A stretch of 64,000 bases of DNA from Tubulanus polymorphus (GCF_964204645.1 NC_134028.1:11883001-11947000), one strand, 5' to 3'; positions 38,326 to 50,417 are shown, numbered from the stretch's first letter. Notes: generated by a model from the letters alone, not told the origin. Numbers and translations: made by a program.

Positions 38326-38598
38326 ATGTAGAGTAAACAAGCACACAGTGAGAACAACAAATCATTTCTTGATAGAATAAAAGATATCACAAATGCTAAA
38401 TCTGTAGATTATAAATTGAAGAAGTTAACAGAACTAACAATTCATAAGAAATATCTAATTACAAATATTGATACAGTTACTAACAAATATGGGGATAAAT
38501 TAGTTATCCACTTAGAATATGAAGGATTAAAGGGAAAAACATATAAATTCAGAACATATTTACCAGATAGATTTCACCATGAAATAGATTTCGAATAA
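38326..38598 (+). pseudogene. SKQ-type paralogue of the 108-aa gene, broken
   Basis: Follows PolB by about 30 bases. The second codon is TAG, and the C-terminal part is shortened by an internal deletion between the LPDRFH segment and the final DFE, judged against 60268-60552. The body (KYLITNIDTVTNKYGDKLVI, FRTYLPDRF) aligns with the 108-aa gene near the left TIR of copy 1, so elements of this family carry two versions of this small gene. Confidence 0.7.
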
Positions 38599-38612
38599 AA
38601 TGTGTAAAATAA

Positions 38613-39365
38613 ATGGTAGAATTAAAAGAATATAGAATATTTGTTGATTCTAGAAGACTTACAAATTATAAATCACATAATTTACTAGTACAATTAGATA
38701 GAGAATTTAAGAATTGTGTAGATTTGAAATAAGTAAATGTAAGTTTATGTAACTCATTTTATAATATATCGGATAAAGGTATTGATCATAGAGTCTTTTT
38801 AATTCATGATAGAAATAAAAATAGATGGTTTCATCTTTATCTAAAACCCGGATTATATAATTTAGAAACATTAGCGCAAGAAATTAATAAAATAGCACGT
38901 TGAAAACGGGTGCATCTGCTGGATTTTGATTAAGACTGATTAAAAGTGATAGTTCTGATAAAGTAAGAATAAAATTAGGAAATGAAGATCAACATCAATC
39001 TTAGTTAACCTTTAGCTAAAATTTTAGGAATAACCCCAGATGTGAGGATACGTAATGCTGATGCTACACCAAACTTAATACCCTTTACGCACTTTTACAT
39101 TTATTGTAATTTAATTGACCCTACAAAGACATTTGAAGCAACTAAAGATACAATTTGTTATTCTGGTTTATTGAATATTTTACCATTGAAGAATGTTAAA
39201 GAATTTGGAACGCAAATAAACTATAATTTAGCTGAGTGCGATTTCAAACCATGCATTCCTCAATTTAATAATTTTAGATTAGGAATTAGAAATCACAATG
39301 GATATTCAATTGATTTAAATAATTTCCCTGTAATTTATGAATTAGTTATAAGATGTAGAGAGTAA
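38613..39365 (+). pseudogene. Penton-like pseudogene
   Basis: Homologue of 23315-24073 with in-frame stops and a frameshift in the first half; the last 107 codons remain open and close to copy 1. Confidence 0.8.
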
Positions 39366-39382
39366 TTTTTTTCACTATATAA

Positions 39383-39706
39383 ATTAATACAACTGTTGGA
39401 CCGAGTATATGTTTTGGGTTTGATTTTAAACATGGTAAAGAAATGAGAATTAAACTAAATTATGTAATTACTGATATTAAACGTCAATCATTTAATAATG
39501 CATCAATGATTAATAAAGAAAATTATAATATAGAAAAAGTAATTGATTTAATTAAAACGCCTTTAAAATATTACGAATTAAATGAAGATGGAATTATCGA
39601 TGATATTAAAAACATATTAACTGAAATATATGATAATCATAAAAGTAGTAATGAAATAAATGTTGAATTAATCATAAATAAGATAACTAAATATTTTGAA
39701 GAGTAA
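39383..39706 (+). pseudogene. 112-aa gene, start codon lost
   Basis: Aligns with 22960-23298. The initiation codon has changed to ATT (39383-39385). The remaining frame is open to the end but stops before the final SNFFD. Confidence 0.75.
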
Positions 39707-39722
39707 TTTTTTTGATAAATAA

Positions 39723-39944
39723 ATGAGTGATAATAAGTGGATAATAACTGGTTTATATAATGGAGCATTGCTATCAGTGGGAACTGTTGGTTATTCAATG
39801 GTATTGAAAAAAGTATTCAAAATGGGAAGTGTTAATGTTGATAGATTTGATATAAATGATATCTTAAAATTAACATTAGCAGTAACTTTATCTAATTTAA
39901 CTATTGATTATTTAGAAAAACAAAAATATATTCCTCCCATATAA
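39723..39944 (+). CDS. 73-aa small membrane protein, intact copy
   Basis: The product is identical to that of 22735-22956, including GALLSVGTVGYSMVLKK and the KYIPPI end. TAAATG start. The only undamaged gene in the first half of copy 2, probably by chance given its short length. Confidence 0.75.
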   Translation: MSDNKWIITGLYNGALLSVGTVGYSMVLKKVFKMGSVNVDRFDINDILKLTLAVTLSNLTIDYLEKQKYIPPI

Positions 39945-39968
39945 ATGCATATTTTTTTTGCTAAATAA

Positions 39969-40388
39969 ATGGCTTCTGCAATTATAACTATTATAGGATC
40001 GGCAATTGTTAACGCTTTAGCATTTACTGGTGGTGGATATTTCTTTAAGCATATTGATAAAAATGGATCATTATCATAACAAAAAAGACAATTTGGCCTT
40101 AGAAAAATATAATAAAGCTGCAGAAGAATATAGAGAAAAGAGACAAAATTATATGGATTACATCCATAAAGAATCATATGATCTGAAAATTTCTCATAGA
40201 GATTTTCAATCAGTCGATGATGCAATGAGTTTATATAACACAGTAACAAATAAAAAAAATTACATCTATATAAACCTAAATTATCAGATAATTATACACC
40301 AAGTAAAGAACAACAAAAATATGAAATAATATGGATTTTAGGTGGAACAGTTATTGTTATATTTGTAGCATATAAATTTACTAATTAA
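39969..40388 (+). pseudogene. 140-aa membrane protein gene, frameshifted
   Basis: Begins MASAIITIIGSAIVN as in copy 1. It is broken near 40077 (stop and frame change) and again near 40255. The C-terminal transmembrane segment remains legible. Confidence 0.75.
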
Positions 40389-40413
40389 TTATATATTACT
40401 TTTTGCTAAATAA

Positions 40414-40848
40414 ATGGATGATAAAATTGATGGTGTTAATATTATTCCTCATGATATAAATAAAACTAAATTAAAAATATATTTGGAAAAACAAATATTA
40501 TAATTTGAAAGGGACTTAAAGATAAAAAAGAAAAAATATTTAAAAACTAAAATTATATATTATTTGATTATGAGTGGTTCGGTTACAATTAGTTCTGTAA
40601 TAACATTTCTAGCAATATTCAGTCCATTAACACCTTTAACTATATCAATTGGCGTGTTAGGATTAAGTTCAAGTGTATTAACCGGCATAAGTTCGAAATT
40701 AAATATAAAAAGTAATAAAGAAAAAATAAAATCTTATATAAAAGAAATTAATAAATTAAAAGATACATTAGATTATATAATAAGTTTAAATGGTAATATA
40801 ACAGTTGAAGAACAGGATAAATTATTAAAAGAATTAATAAATTATTAA
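40414..40848 (+). pseudogene. 144-aa membrane protein gene with nonsense codon
   Basis: Aligns with 21834-22268. An in-frame TAA lies near 40501, within the N-terminal charged helix; the double membrane segment and C-terminus are open. Confidence 0.8.
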
Positions 40849-40864
40849 TTTTTTTATTATATAA

Positions 40865-42147
40865 ATTGGGTTTCCAAAAGCTTTCCAATATAATAAATCA
40901 ATTGAATATAATATTCCTGCAATAGATTTTAATAAATATATTACATATAAAAATTTTGTTTTAAATTCATTAATTTATCTAGAAATTTATGTTACTGAAA
41001 CACAGTTTTTTATTTCTAAAATGGAAAATATATCTAATACATATGAAGTTACTTTTACTCGAGATGAATATCATATATATAAAGTAAAATCTAATATGAA
41101 ATATTGGCAGAATCAATTAAATTTTGCTGTTTATTGTGCAACAACTGGCTGTGGTATAAGTTGGAATAATCATTTAAATAACTTAGATAAAAATTTGAAT
41201 TATTCTGATTTAAAATTCATCCATACAATATTTAGATTTCACACATATTTTCAAATCAGAACTATATAAAATGAATTAGAATGTCCTTTGCCCGGATCTT
41301 AATATTTTAAAGAATTGGATAATAATATTAATCTATCTAAGTTTTATAAAATATGTAATGAATTTAATATAAATATTAATTCCGATTTTAGAGCGCATGG
41401 TAAATCGCAAGGTATTGGTGAACAGTATGAAATAAAAAGAATTGATTATATGCATAGAATTGGAGCTTATCATAATTAGAAAGATTGATAATAATAATGG
41501 TTGGATTAATTTCATTTTAGAAAAAAGTGAAGGTTCACTAAATCAGGTATACAAAGAATAAATCAATCTATTAGAACTTATTTAATTTGTATTCTAGGTG
41601 CACAGGTTGAAACAAGATCACCAATAGTTGGAAATGATAATACTTCATTTGATACACAAAAACAATTCAAAGTATTATTTAAAGATTCCATTCATAATGA
41701 TAAAAATAGATCGATTCCAGAAAATATAGTTAGGTACCAAAATTATTTAGATAAATCACATATTAGATTAAATTATTGTATTGGTCCCAATTTATAAATC
41801 ATTTCTAATGATTTAGTTTTAAAAATGGGAAATATAATTGGTTATAATAATCTAATTAAAACTGCAACAATAAATAATTCATTTGGATTAAATGATATAA
41901 ATAAAAAGATTTTTACTGCTCCAAAATTAATGGAAGGTGAAAAAAATAAAAAACATATTCAATCAACAGAAACTAAAATTGAGAATATTAAATTGGATTA
42001 TGATTCTAAAATACATCAGAAACTATAAAAACTGATATTATTCAACATGAAATAATTAAAACTAATAATGATAATAAATCACATGAAAATACCAAATTAG
42101 CTATAACTTGTATAGGAATTGTAATAGGAGGAATATTATATTTTTAA
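40865..42147 (+). pseudogene. 462-aa gene, heavily decayed
   Basis: The start codon is lost, several stops are present, and the middle part around 41390-41500 is scrambled and shortened. Conserved pieces such as NFAVYCATTGCGISW and the C-terminal KLMEGEKNKK region are recognisable. Confidence 0.8.
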
Positions 42148-42169
42148 TTTCAATTTTTATAAGATATAA

Positions 42170-42497
42170 ATGGATGTAGAAGGTGGAGAAGCTTATGAAA
42201 TGGGAGAAATGGGAGAAATGGGAAATAATAATGATGGGTATATTGATGATGCTGAAACTAATATAGTTAATGATAATGAAACAGCATATAGTTCTAATTT
42301 AGCAGATAGCAAAATATCCATGGGAACTATCTAAAAAATCTGCTGCAGCATTACCCGGAGTTATAGCAACAATTGTTGGTTTTGTTTTAAAATCTGCCGG
42401 GAATATTATTAACTTTGCTGCTGAACATATTATTTTATTTTTAATTACAGTTGTAAGTGAAATTATTTTTGGATTAGTGAATATGATCAAAAATAAA
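42170..42497 (+). pseudogene. 468-aa gene with large internal deletion
   Basis: The first codons (MDVEGGE) and the C-terminal membrane region (KSAAALPGVIATIVG-like) are joined directly. The coiled coil, first membrane segment and Pro-rich linker are gone. Confidence 0.75.
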
Positions 42498-42521
42498 TAA
42501 TCAATTTTTTCTCTTAAATAA

Positions 42522-42638
42522 ATGAGTTGGAGTTACATAAATCTTTCTAAGAATTCTAGAATATCTAATGCAATTAAAGCAGAAAGATATCATCATATAA
42601 TTACACATAATCCTTCTAATATTAATCCCGTTGAAACT
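42522..42638 (+). pseudogene. Capsid-protein gene, N-terminal fragment
   Basis: About 38 codons of the capsid-like gene (MSWSYINLSKNSRISN ... NINPVET), then an abrupt jump into the end of a penton-like gene at about 42640. This is the chimeric junction of copy 2. Confidence 0.75.
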
Positions 42639-42639
42639 A

Positions 42640-42723
42640 GAAATAAGAAATCATAATGGATATTTCATTGATTTGAATAACTTTCCTGTGATATATGAAT
42701 TAGTTATAAGATGTAGAGAGTAG
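42640..42723 (+). pseudogene. Penton-like gene, C-terminal fragment
   Basis: The last 27 or so codons (EIRNHNGYFIDLNNFPVIYE), ending in TAG. It begins the second run of structural genes. Confidence 0.75.
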
Positions 42724-42739
42724 TTTTTTCATTATATAA

Positions 42740-43093
42740 ATGAATATAACTGTTGGACCGAGTATATGTTTTGGATTTGATTTTAAACGTGAGAAAGAAA
42801 TGAAATTTAACATCAATGATGTAATTACACAAATCAAAAATATTGCATTTTCTAATGAAACAACATTTAAGTATGAAAAAACAATAGATAAAGAAACTTT
42901 TAATGTAGAAAAGATTATTAATTTAATTAGAGAATCTTTAAGATTTTATGAATTAGATGAAGATTTTATCATCGATGATATTAAAAAAATAATAATTGAA
43001 ATATATACAAATGAAACTAGTAATGAAATAAATGTTGAAATAATCATCACTAAGATAACTAAATATTTTGAAGATAGTAATTTTTTTGATTAA
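42740..43093 (+). CDS. Diverged 117-aa version of the 112-aa gene
   Basis: Shares the MNITVGPSICFGFDF start and the KYFEDSNFFD end with 22960-23298, but the middle differs at many positions and is five residues longer. The frame is open, so it derives from a different element lineage than the 39.4-kb copy. Stop and next ATG are three bases apart, as in copy 1. Confidence 0.7.
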   Translation: MNITVGPSICFGFDFKREKEMKFNINDVITQIKNIAFSNETTFKYEKTIDKETFNVEKIINLIRESLRFYELDEDFIIDDIKKIIIEIYTNETSNEINVEIIITKITKYFEDSNFFD

Positions 43094-43096
43094 TAA

Positions 43097-43279
43097 ATGA
43101 GTGATAATAAGTGGATAATAACTGGATTATATAATGGCGCATTACTATCAGTTGGAACTGTTGGTTATTCAATGGTATTAAAAAAAGTATTCAAAATGGG
43201 AAGTGTTAATGTTGATAGATTTGATATAAATGATATCTTAAAATTAACCTTAGCAGTTACTTTATCTAATTTAATCTAA
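43097..43279 (+). pseudogene. 73-aa gene, C-terminally truncated
   Basis: Same as the intact copies for 58 residues, then cut by a deletion that removes its end, the whole 140-aa gene and the start of the 144-aa gene. Confidence 0.75.
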
Positions 43280-43629
43280 AGTGACTTAAAGATAAAAAAG
43301 AAAAAATATTTAAAAAGTAAAATTATTTATATATTATATATTATTTGATTATAAGTGGTTCGGTTACAATTAGTTCTGTAATAACATTTCTAGCAATATT
43401 CAGTCCATTAACACCTTTAGCTATATAAATTGGTGTATTAGGATTAAGTTCAAGTGTATTAACTGGTATAAGTTCAAAATTAAATATAAAAAGTAATAAA
43501 GAAAAAATTAAAACTAATATAAAAGAAATTGATAAATTAAAGAATACACTAGATTATATAATAAGTTTAAATGGTCATATAACAGTTGAAGAACAAGATA
43601 AATTATTAAAAGAATTAATAAATTATTAA
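43280..43629 (+). pseudogene. 144-aa gene, 5'-truncated
   Basis: Starts within the charged helix (KVTKDKKEKIFKK-like sequence in a shifted frame) and continues through the two membrane segments to the normal end, with at least one in-frame stop. Confidence 0.7.
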
Positions 43630-43645
43630 TTTTTTTATTATATAA

Positions 43646-45034
43646 ATGGAAGATAGTTTTCCAAAAGCTTTCCAATATAATAAATCAATTAAATATAATA
43701 TTCCAGTAATAGATTTTAATAAAGATATTACATATAGAAATGAAGTTTTAGATTCATTAACTAATTTGGAAATTTATGTTACTGAAACTAATAATTTTAA
43801 TGCAAAGATGGAAAATATATTTCATGTATATTTAATTGATTTAAAAAAATTGAAAGATGAAAAACAATGGTTATTAAAATCTAATATGAAGTATTGGCAG
43901 AACCAATTAAATTTTGCTGTTTATTGTGCAACAACAGGATGTGGAATTAGTTGGAATGATCATTTGAATAATTCTAAATATAAATTAATTCAAAGTTTAT
44001 TTAGATTTCATACATACTTTCAAATCAGAATAATATTAAATGAATTAGAGTGCGCTTTACCAGGATCTAGGTATTTTAAAGAATTAGATAATAATATTAA
44101 TTTATCAAAGTTTTATAAAATTTGTAATGAATTTAATATAGATATAAATAATTCTGATTTTAGAATAAAAATTGGAACAATAAGATCACTTCCTTGCCCT
44201 AAAAAGATTGCAGAATATTGTGCACTTCCCATACCATCTAATAGTTTTTATAATATCTATAGTAATAAATTAGGTTATGGTAAAATAGAAACTAAGGATT
44301 TAGAAACATTAAATTTCAATAAATTACCGACATTTTATGATAATTTAAAACAAGAAAACAATAATGGTTGGGTTTATTTCATTTTAGAAAATAATGAAGG
44401 TTTTACAAAATCAGGTATACAAAGAATAAATCAATCTATTAGAACTTATTTGATATGTATTTTAGGTGCGCAAGTTGAAACAAGATCCCCAATAATTGGA
44501 AATTTAAATACATCATTTGATACACAGAAACAATTCAAAGTATTATTTGAAGATTCAATTCATAATGATAAAAACAGATCGATTCCAGAAAACATTGTAA
44601 GATATCAAAATTATTTAGATAAATCACATATTAGATTAAATTATTGTATAGGCCCTAATCTATTAATTATTTCTAATGATTTAGTATTAAAGATGGGAAA
44701 TATAATTGGTTATAATAATTTAATTAAGACTGCAACAATAAATAATTCATTTGGATTGAATGATATAAATAAAAAGATTATTACTGCTCCAAAATTAATG
44801 GAAGGCGAAAAAAATAAAAAACACATTCAATCAACAGAAACTAAAACTAAGAATATTAAATTGCATAATGATTCCAAAATAAAAGATTACAATACTACAG
44901 AAAATATTAAAACTGATAATATTCAACATGATATAATTAAAACTGATAATGATAATAAATTACATGAAAATACTAAATTAGCTTTAACTTGTATAGGAAT
45001 TGTTATAGGAGGAATATTATATTTTAAATTTTAA
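43646..45034 (+). CDS. 462-aa structural-block protein, intact copy
   Basis: Same length as 20429-21817 and only scattered substitutions, with the CATTGCGISW core and the C-terminal hydrophobic anchor retained. TATAAATG start. The largest open gene in copy 2; its preservation among broken neighbours suggests this run is younger than the 38-42 kb run. Confidence 0.8.
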   Translation: MEDSFPKAFQYNKSIKYNIPVIDFNKDITYRNEVLDSLTNLEIYVTETNNFNAKMENIFHVYLIDLKKLKDEKQWLLKSNMKYWQNQLNFAVYCATTGCGISWNDHLNNSKYKLIQSLFRFHTYFQIRIILNELECALPGSRYFKELDNNINLSKFYKICNEFNIDINNSDFRIKIGTIRSLPCPKKIAEYCALPIPSNSFYNIYSNKLGYGKIETKDLETLNFNKLPTFYDNLKQENNNGWVYFILENNEGFTKSGIQRINQSIRTYLICILGAQVETRSPIIGNLNTSFDTQKQFKVLFEDSIHNDKNRSIPENIVRYQNYLDKSHIRLNYCIGPNLLIISNDLVLKMGNIIGYNNLIKTATINNSFGLNDINKKIITAPKLMEGEKNKKHIQSTETKTKNIKLHNDSKIKDYNTTENIKTDNIQHDIIKTDNDNKLHENTKLALTCIGIVIGGILYFKF

Positions 45035-45050
45035 TTTTTTTATTATATAA

Positions 45051-46507
45051 ATGGATGTAGAAGGTGGAGAAGATATTGGAATGGATCCTTTTGATGAACC
45101 TGGTATAACTGATGAACAACAACCTGATTTTAGTGAAACAAGTTTTAATGATGGTAATGAGCCAGAATATAATAATAATTTAAATATGCCTGATTATATT
45201 AAAAATGCAGAATCACAATTAAATCCTGAAAATTTAGACCCAGATTTAGTAAAACAAGATTTAGATAATTTAAACAAAATACCTAAATTAGAAGATTTAA
45301 TTGAAAAATCTAAACTTAACATAAATGATGAAGACGTTGCACTTTTAGCAGATCAATTAAAATTTTTAGATAATGGTAAATGTTATTATCGTTTGAAAGG
45401 TGATTATTATATTGATATCACTTATAAAAATAATAAAAATAAAATATTAGCAGAATCAACTTTAAAAAATTAGAACCAGATAAAATTAAAATAATAAGTA
45501 ATAGTAATGAAATAACTGATGTTACGCAAAAAGAAATAGATGATAATATAGACGTATTTAAACAAAGAATTAATGAATTATTTGAAATAATCAAAAAGAA
45601 ATCAAAAACAGAAACAACTTCTGAACAGAATATAACTTCCAAAACTAGTAAACTTAAATCAAATAAAGTTCTAATTGAAAAACTTTTACCGAATGGATTA
45701 CTTGATGCAACAGATCAACAATTAGAAGATTTAAATATATTTTCTGATGAAGCAATTAGAGAAATTATTAGTATAAGAAATGAAGCTGATAAAATTGCAC
45801 ATAATAAAAGTATAAGAGATCAAAAAATTATGTATTTGGAAAAAGAATTAACTAATGCAAATAAAGAAATAGAACAAATAAAGTCTGATTTAGATCATCA
45901 AGTAATTGATGAAATAGAATATAGGCAAAAAGAATTACGTTTAGAAAAAGAAATTAATAATTTAAAAGATAATTTAGAAGTACAGAAAGAAGAAATTAAA
46001 TTATTATTAAAATCATATGATTATAATATTAATAGATTAAAAGTTATTTTTAAAGATTTGTTGATGAAACCAAATTCTGAAATATCATTAAAAGATAGAA
46101 TAAAGTTATTATTAAAATTAGAAGGAATAACAATTCTTTCAATTCTAACAGCTGTAACTATGTTATTTACAACAATCGGTTTAGCAATATCAAATGCTTT
46201 AAAATCTACTCCTACTCCAAATAAACCGGATAAACCCCCAGGTAATAATTCTATACAAGATAAAGTTAAAGATGGTTTAAAGAAATTAGCAAAATATTTA
46301 TGGGAACTATCTAAAAAATCTGCTGCAGCTTTACCAGGAATTATTGCATCAATTGTTGGTTTTATATTGAAATCTGCAGGTAATATTCTTAACTTTGCTG
46401 CTGAACATATTATTTTATTTTCAATTACAGTTGTAAGTGCTATTATTTTTGGGTTAGTGAATATGATATCAAAAAGATATCAAGAAAAAATAATAGAAAA
46501 TAAATAA
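45051..46507 (+). pseudogene. 468-aa coiled-coil membrane protein gene, frameshifted
   Basis: Begins MDVEGGEDIGMDPFDEPG, showing the upstream start of this gene family. A single-base loss near 45466 shifts the frame; the rest (coiled coil, Pro-rich linker, C-terminal membrane segments) is open in the new frame and extends about ten codons past the copy 1 stop. Confidence 0.85.
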
Positions 46508-46527
46508 TTAATTTATTTGTTAAATAA

Positions 46528-47761
46528 ATGAGTGGGAGTTATATAAGTCCTTCTAAAATTTCTAGAATATCTAATGCTATTAAAGCAGAAAGATCACATC
46601 ATATAATTACACATAATCCTTCAAATATTAATCCCGATGAAACTTTATATGTTAGAATTCCTAGATTAACACAAAATACTTTTTATGTTCCAAATAGTAT
46701 TTATTTATCAGCTGATATAAAAGTAACTGGTCATGATAATAATTATGTTGTTGATAATGTTGGGAGATATTTGATTAAAAAATTAACTATAAAGATTGGT
46801 CCAGAAACAGTTTTCTCATTAGATGATTATGATTTATTTATGCATTATAAAGATTTATGGTTAACTAAAGAAAATAGAAATAATATGATATTTCAAGGCA
46901 TCCAATCAGAAAACCATAATAAATTAAGATCAGGAGCTAATGACGCAATAGTAACTCGTGCCACAGATAATTTGATAAAAAAGATTTATGGAAGCAAATA
47001 TAAAATTCCTTTAGACTTTGAATTGATAAATAATAATGCACCTTTATATAAATACGCAATTCATGAAGATATTATATTTGAGATAACATTTGCTCCTGTA
47101 AATGAAATTGTATTATCTAGCGTTGTTAAAGATATGGGTTATAAATTATCGAATATATGTTTAGAATATAACACAGTAACTAATGAAAATATTGCTAGCA
47201 CAATTCAAACTCAATACAATCAAGGATTTTCATTATTATATGATTATATTGATAAATTTAAAACTGTAACTATTAATGCAAATGATGAAATAATTAATGA
47301 GAATATTAACTTCCCAAGAAGATCTATTAAAGGTATATTAATATTTTTTACCATTGCAACATATACTGATGGCGCAATAAAGGTAGATAATTATTATAAT
47401 CCTGAAATAACAAAAGTAGAAATAACTAATAGCAAATAAAATATTTTGTCAAGGAATGAGAATGATTGATCAATGGCCAGAAATTAGAAAACATTTTATG
47501 AATGAAAAAGTAAAATCATTTGAAAATTGTAATATTAATCAAATTGATTATTATACCGGCAATAAATATGCATTATGGTTAGATTTTAGAACAACAGAGG
47601 ATAATTCATTACATGGTTCTGGAAAAAAACTACAGAACACTAAAGATGGAATACAATTATTCATGACAAAGAAAAAAGGAAGCCTAAATTTTAAAATGCA
47701 CATTTATATTATATCTGATGCACAATTAAATATTGTTAATTCTCAATTAGATAGTATTTAA
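46528..47761 (+). pseudogene. Capsid-protein gene, frameshifted
   Basis: Open and close to copy 1 for about 300 codons, then an 8-base deletion near 47428 shifts the frame. The C-terminal quarter is open in the other frame and lacks the last two residues. Confidence 0.85.
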
Positions 47762-47797
47762 TATTAGAAATATAAAGTTAAAATTAACGATATATAA

Positions 47798-48842
47798 ATG
47801 GGAGGTAAAAAAACTCCTAATACTAAAGAACAATATTTAAGAAATTTATATTACAACCCTGAGAGTTCGGTTGCTTATTCTTCTACCAAAAATATATGGC
47901 GTCAAGTAAAACAAGATAAATTAGATAAGATAATCCCACAAAATTTAGTTAAATATAAAGATATAAATGAATTTATGTTAGAACAACCAACATACACAAC
48001 ACATAAAAAAATTGTTAGAAAATATAAAACTCGTAAAACTATGGTAAGTTATGTAGATCAACAGTGGCAAGGGGATTTAATTGATATGAAAAATGTTAAG
48101 AAAGATAATGATGATTATTGGTGGTTATTGAATATAATTGATATTTTTAGTCGTTATGTATGGAGTTTCCCACTTTATAGAAAAGATGCTGTACAAACAT
48201 CAAATGTTTTAAGAAAATTTCTTTCGGATGATAAACTAAAACCAGAAAAAATACAATTTGTTGATGGAAAAGAGTTTGATAATTCACTTGTTCATGAACT
48301 CTTAGATAATCATAATATTAAATATACTAAATAATACTTTTAAATGGATTGATGTTTTACCAAAATTGATAGAAGGATATAATAATTCTTATCATTCTTC
48401 TATTGGAATGAAACCTATTGATGCTAGAAAACCTGAAAATGCTGAAATTGTTTGGAATAATTTATATGGAGCATTTCTTGTAGATGATTGTGGTGAACCT
48501 AAATTTAAAGTTGGTCAAAATGTTAGAATTTCTAAGTATAAAAAGATATTTGATAAAGGATACGATCGAAATTTTACTAGAGAAATATATAAAATAAAAA
48601 AGGTAATAACAACAAAACCATATATCTATAAATTAGAAGATTTAGATAGTGAAGAAGTTGATGGCTACTTTTACGAAGAAGAATTGAGTTTAACTACTGA
48701 AAATCTAGAACAAGAATATAAAATTGAAAAAGTATTAAAAACAAAAACTGTTAAAAGAAAAAAATATTCTTTAGTAAAATGGGTTGGATGGCCAGATAAA
48801 TTCAATGAATGGATATTATCAAGTAAAATTAAAAATATATAA
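47798..48842 (+). pseudogene. int: Integrase gene, catalytic core partly deleted
   Basis: A deletion of roughly 80-90 bases near 48324 removes the stretch carrying the catalytic Glu and shifts the frame. In addition the second catalytic Asp is replaced by Val (IQFVDGKEF). The chromodomain end is intact. Enzymatically dead. Confidence 0.88.
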
Positions 48843-49456
48843 ATGAATAAGGAATTATTCATATTTGAGCCTCATAATATGTTAATTTCTGGTGTAACAA
48901 ATGTGGAAAAACTTATTTTATATTAAATTTAGTATTAGAAACTGTTTATGAAAACTATTTTGATAATATAGTATTATTTTGTCCAACATATGAATTTAAT
49001 CAAACTTATGGTAGAAATATTACTAGAAATAATAAATTTATTATATTAGATCCTAAAACAGTAAAAGAAAATTTAGATAATTGTATAAAAATAGCAATTG
49101 ATATTTATAAAGGATCAAATACATTATTTATCATAGATGATTGCGCAAATTTACATGATTCAAAAGTTAGAGAAAGTGAGTTATGTTATCCAGCTTTCTC
49201 TGGGAGACATTTTGGGATAACAACTTGGGTTTTAAAAAATCAAAAATATAATTCAATTGTTAAAGACTTTAGAGAAAACATTAGATTTCTAGTTTTATTC
49301 TACAATTAAGATAGAAAATCGATGAAAAATGCACTTGAGGAAAATGATATTATTCCACATGATTTACATAATGAATATATGGATAAGTTGAAAAATATTA
49401 AAAGATCAAAATTACTATTTAGATTACAACACCCATTTAAATATGAATTTATTTAA
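48843..49456 (+). pseudogene. Packaging ATPase gene, broken
   Basis: One base is missing inside the Walker A coding region (near 48900), and there is a further stop near 49307. Walker B (LFIIDDCANL) remains readable. Confidence 0.85.
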
Positions 49457-49643
49457 ATTCAACTAGCTTGTTAATCTAGTTGAATTCTAGTTACATTCTA
49501 GTTGAATTCTAGTTATTGGTAGTTGTAACAAAAATCAACTAGATTTAACAATATTTTAACTAGCTTGTTAATCTAGTTTAGTTCTAGTTACATTCTAGTT
49601 GAATTCTAGTTGCAACATCACAACTAATTTTTTTGTTATATAA
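49457..49643. repeat. Iteron region, copy 2
   Basis: CTAGTTGAATTCTAGTTACA repeats, inverted relative to 15641-15935 and in the same position between the ATPase and the 201-aa gene. Confidence 0.7.
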
Positions 49644-50246
49644 ATGGTAGGTGAAAAGAAAATAAAATCTAAAAATGGTGATGTTCCAATTGAAAAAACT
49701 TTAGATGATTTAGGAATAACAGAAAACAAATTAATTCCAGATGATGGTGCTTTAAATAATGTTACAACAAATAATAATTATGAATATTATCTTTATTGTA
49801 AACATCAATTAGAAATATTAATAGCATCTGGAAAATGTAAAAATTTTGTCGGTAAAAATTTAACTTATAATGAATTAGATACATTACAATGAAATCAGAT
49901 GAAATTATTAGATTATTTAAGATTTATGAAGCCGCGAGAACAGCTAGAATTAATGACGCGATATCAGAAAATGTAGTAAAAGGTTATAGTAAATTATGTA
50001 ATTATAATTATATACTACCAATTGAAGATGAAAATAGATTATATTCCGATTTAAAAAATGACTATTTAGTTATGACTGAATTAAATAAATGGATTGGATA
50101 TTTATCATTTCAATTAGGCGGATTTATGACATTATTATCAACTGGGGTTATAACATTTTCAAATATTGAAAGTAAAAATATTTCTATAATAAATGAGCGA
50201 GGTGGAAGAAGTGAAGGAATTAACTGTGAAGAAAAAACCGAGATCA
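49644..50246 (+). pseudogene. 201-aa gene, frameshifted
   Basis: A five-base insertion near 49885 (just before MKSDEIIRLF) breaks the frame. Otherwise it is open and close to the intact copies. Confidence 0.8.
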
Positions 50247-50265
50247 CAGAAACAAATTTTTTATT
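50193..50265 (+). pseudogene. 122-aa membrane protein gene, N-terminal fragment
   Basis: Only the first 22 or so codons (MSEVEEVKELTVKKKPRSQK) remain before the sequence jumps into the inverted 108-aa gene start. Confidence 0.7.
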
Positions 50266-50333
50266 TCAAATTGTTTTTTTGCTGGTTTAAATCTGTTATT
50301 TATTGTTGCTAAGAATGCTTTTCTATCTCCCAT
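50266..50333 (-). pseudogene. 108-aa gene, N-terminal fragment
   Basis: Reads MGDRKAFLATINNR on the minus strand, adjoining the TIR exactly as in copy 1. Its remainder and the convergent spacer are deleted. Confidence 0.8.
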
Positions 50334-50417
50334 TTATTAGGGAAAAAAATTACTTGTGGTGATGAGTGGTGTCTCGACCTTCGACCTCTGATCTGAAAGC
50401 CTACTTTTCCAATTACT
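50334..50417 (-). repeat. Right TIR of copy 2
   Basis: Contains ACTTGTGGTGATGAGTGGTG, GATCTGAAAGCC and ends CCAATTACT. Homologous to the copy 1 TIR, with differences in the GGTCGAAGGTCGAG portion. The next six bases (ATTCTA) do not match the left flank of copy 2. Confidence 0.85.

Larger units (their letters stand above)
30978..50417. mobile_element. Decayed chimeric Polinton-like copy 2
   Basis: Inverted relative to copy 1: PolB now reads on the plus strand, followed by the structural block, and a TIR closes the right end (50334-50417). The left end is a palindrome rather than a simple TIR. The structural block occurs twice, joined at about 42640, so the unit is a recombinant of at least two copies or a partial tandem duplication. 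No flanking 6-bp repeat is found (AACGTT on the left, ATTCTA on the right), in line with a rearranged structure. Nearly all genes are broken; the transcription-factor gene and the intein are absent. Confidence 0.8.
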
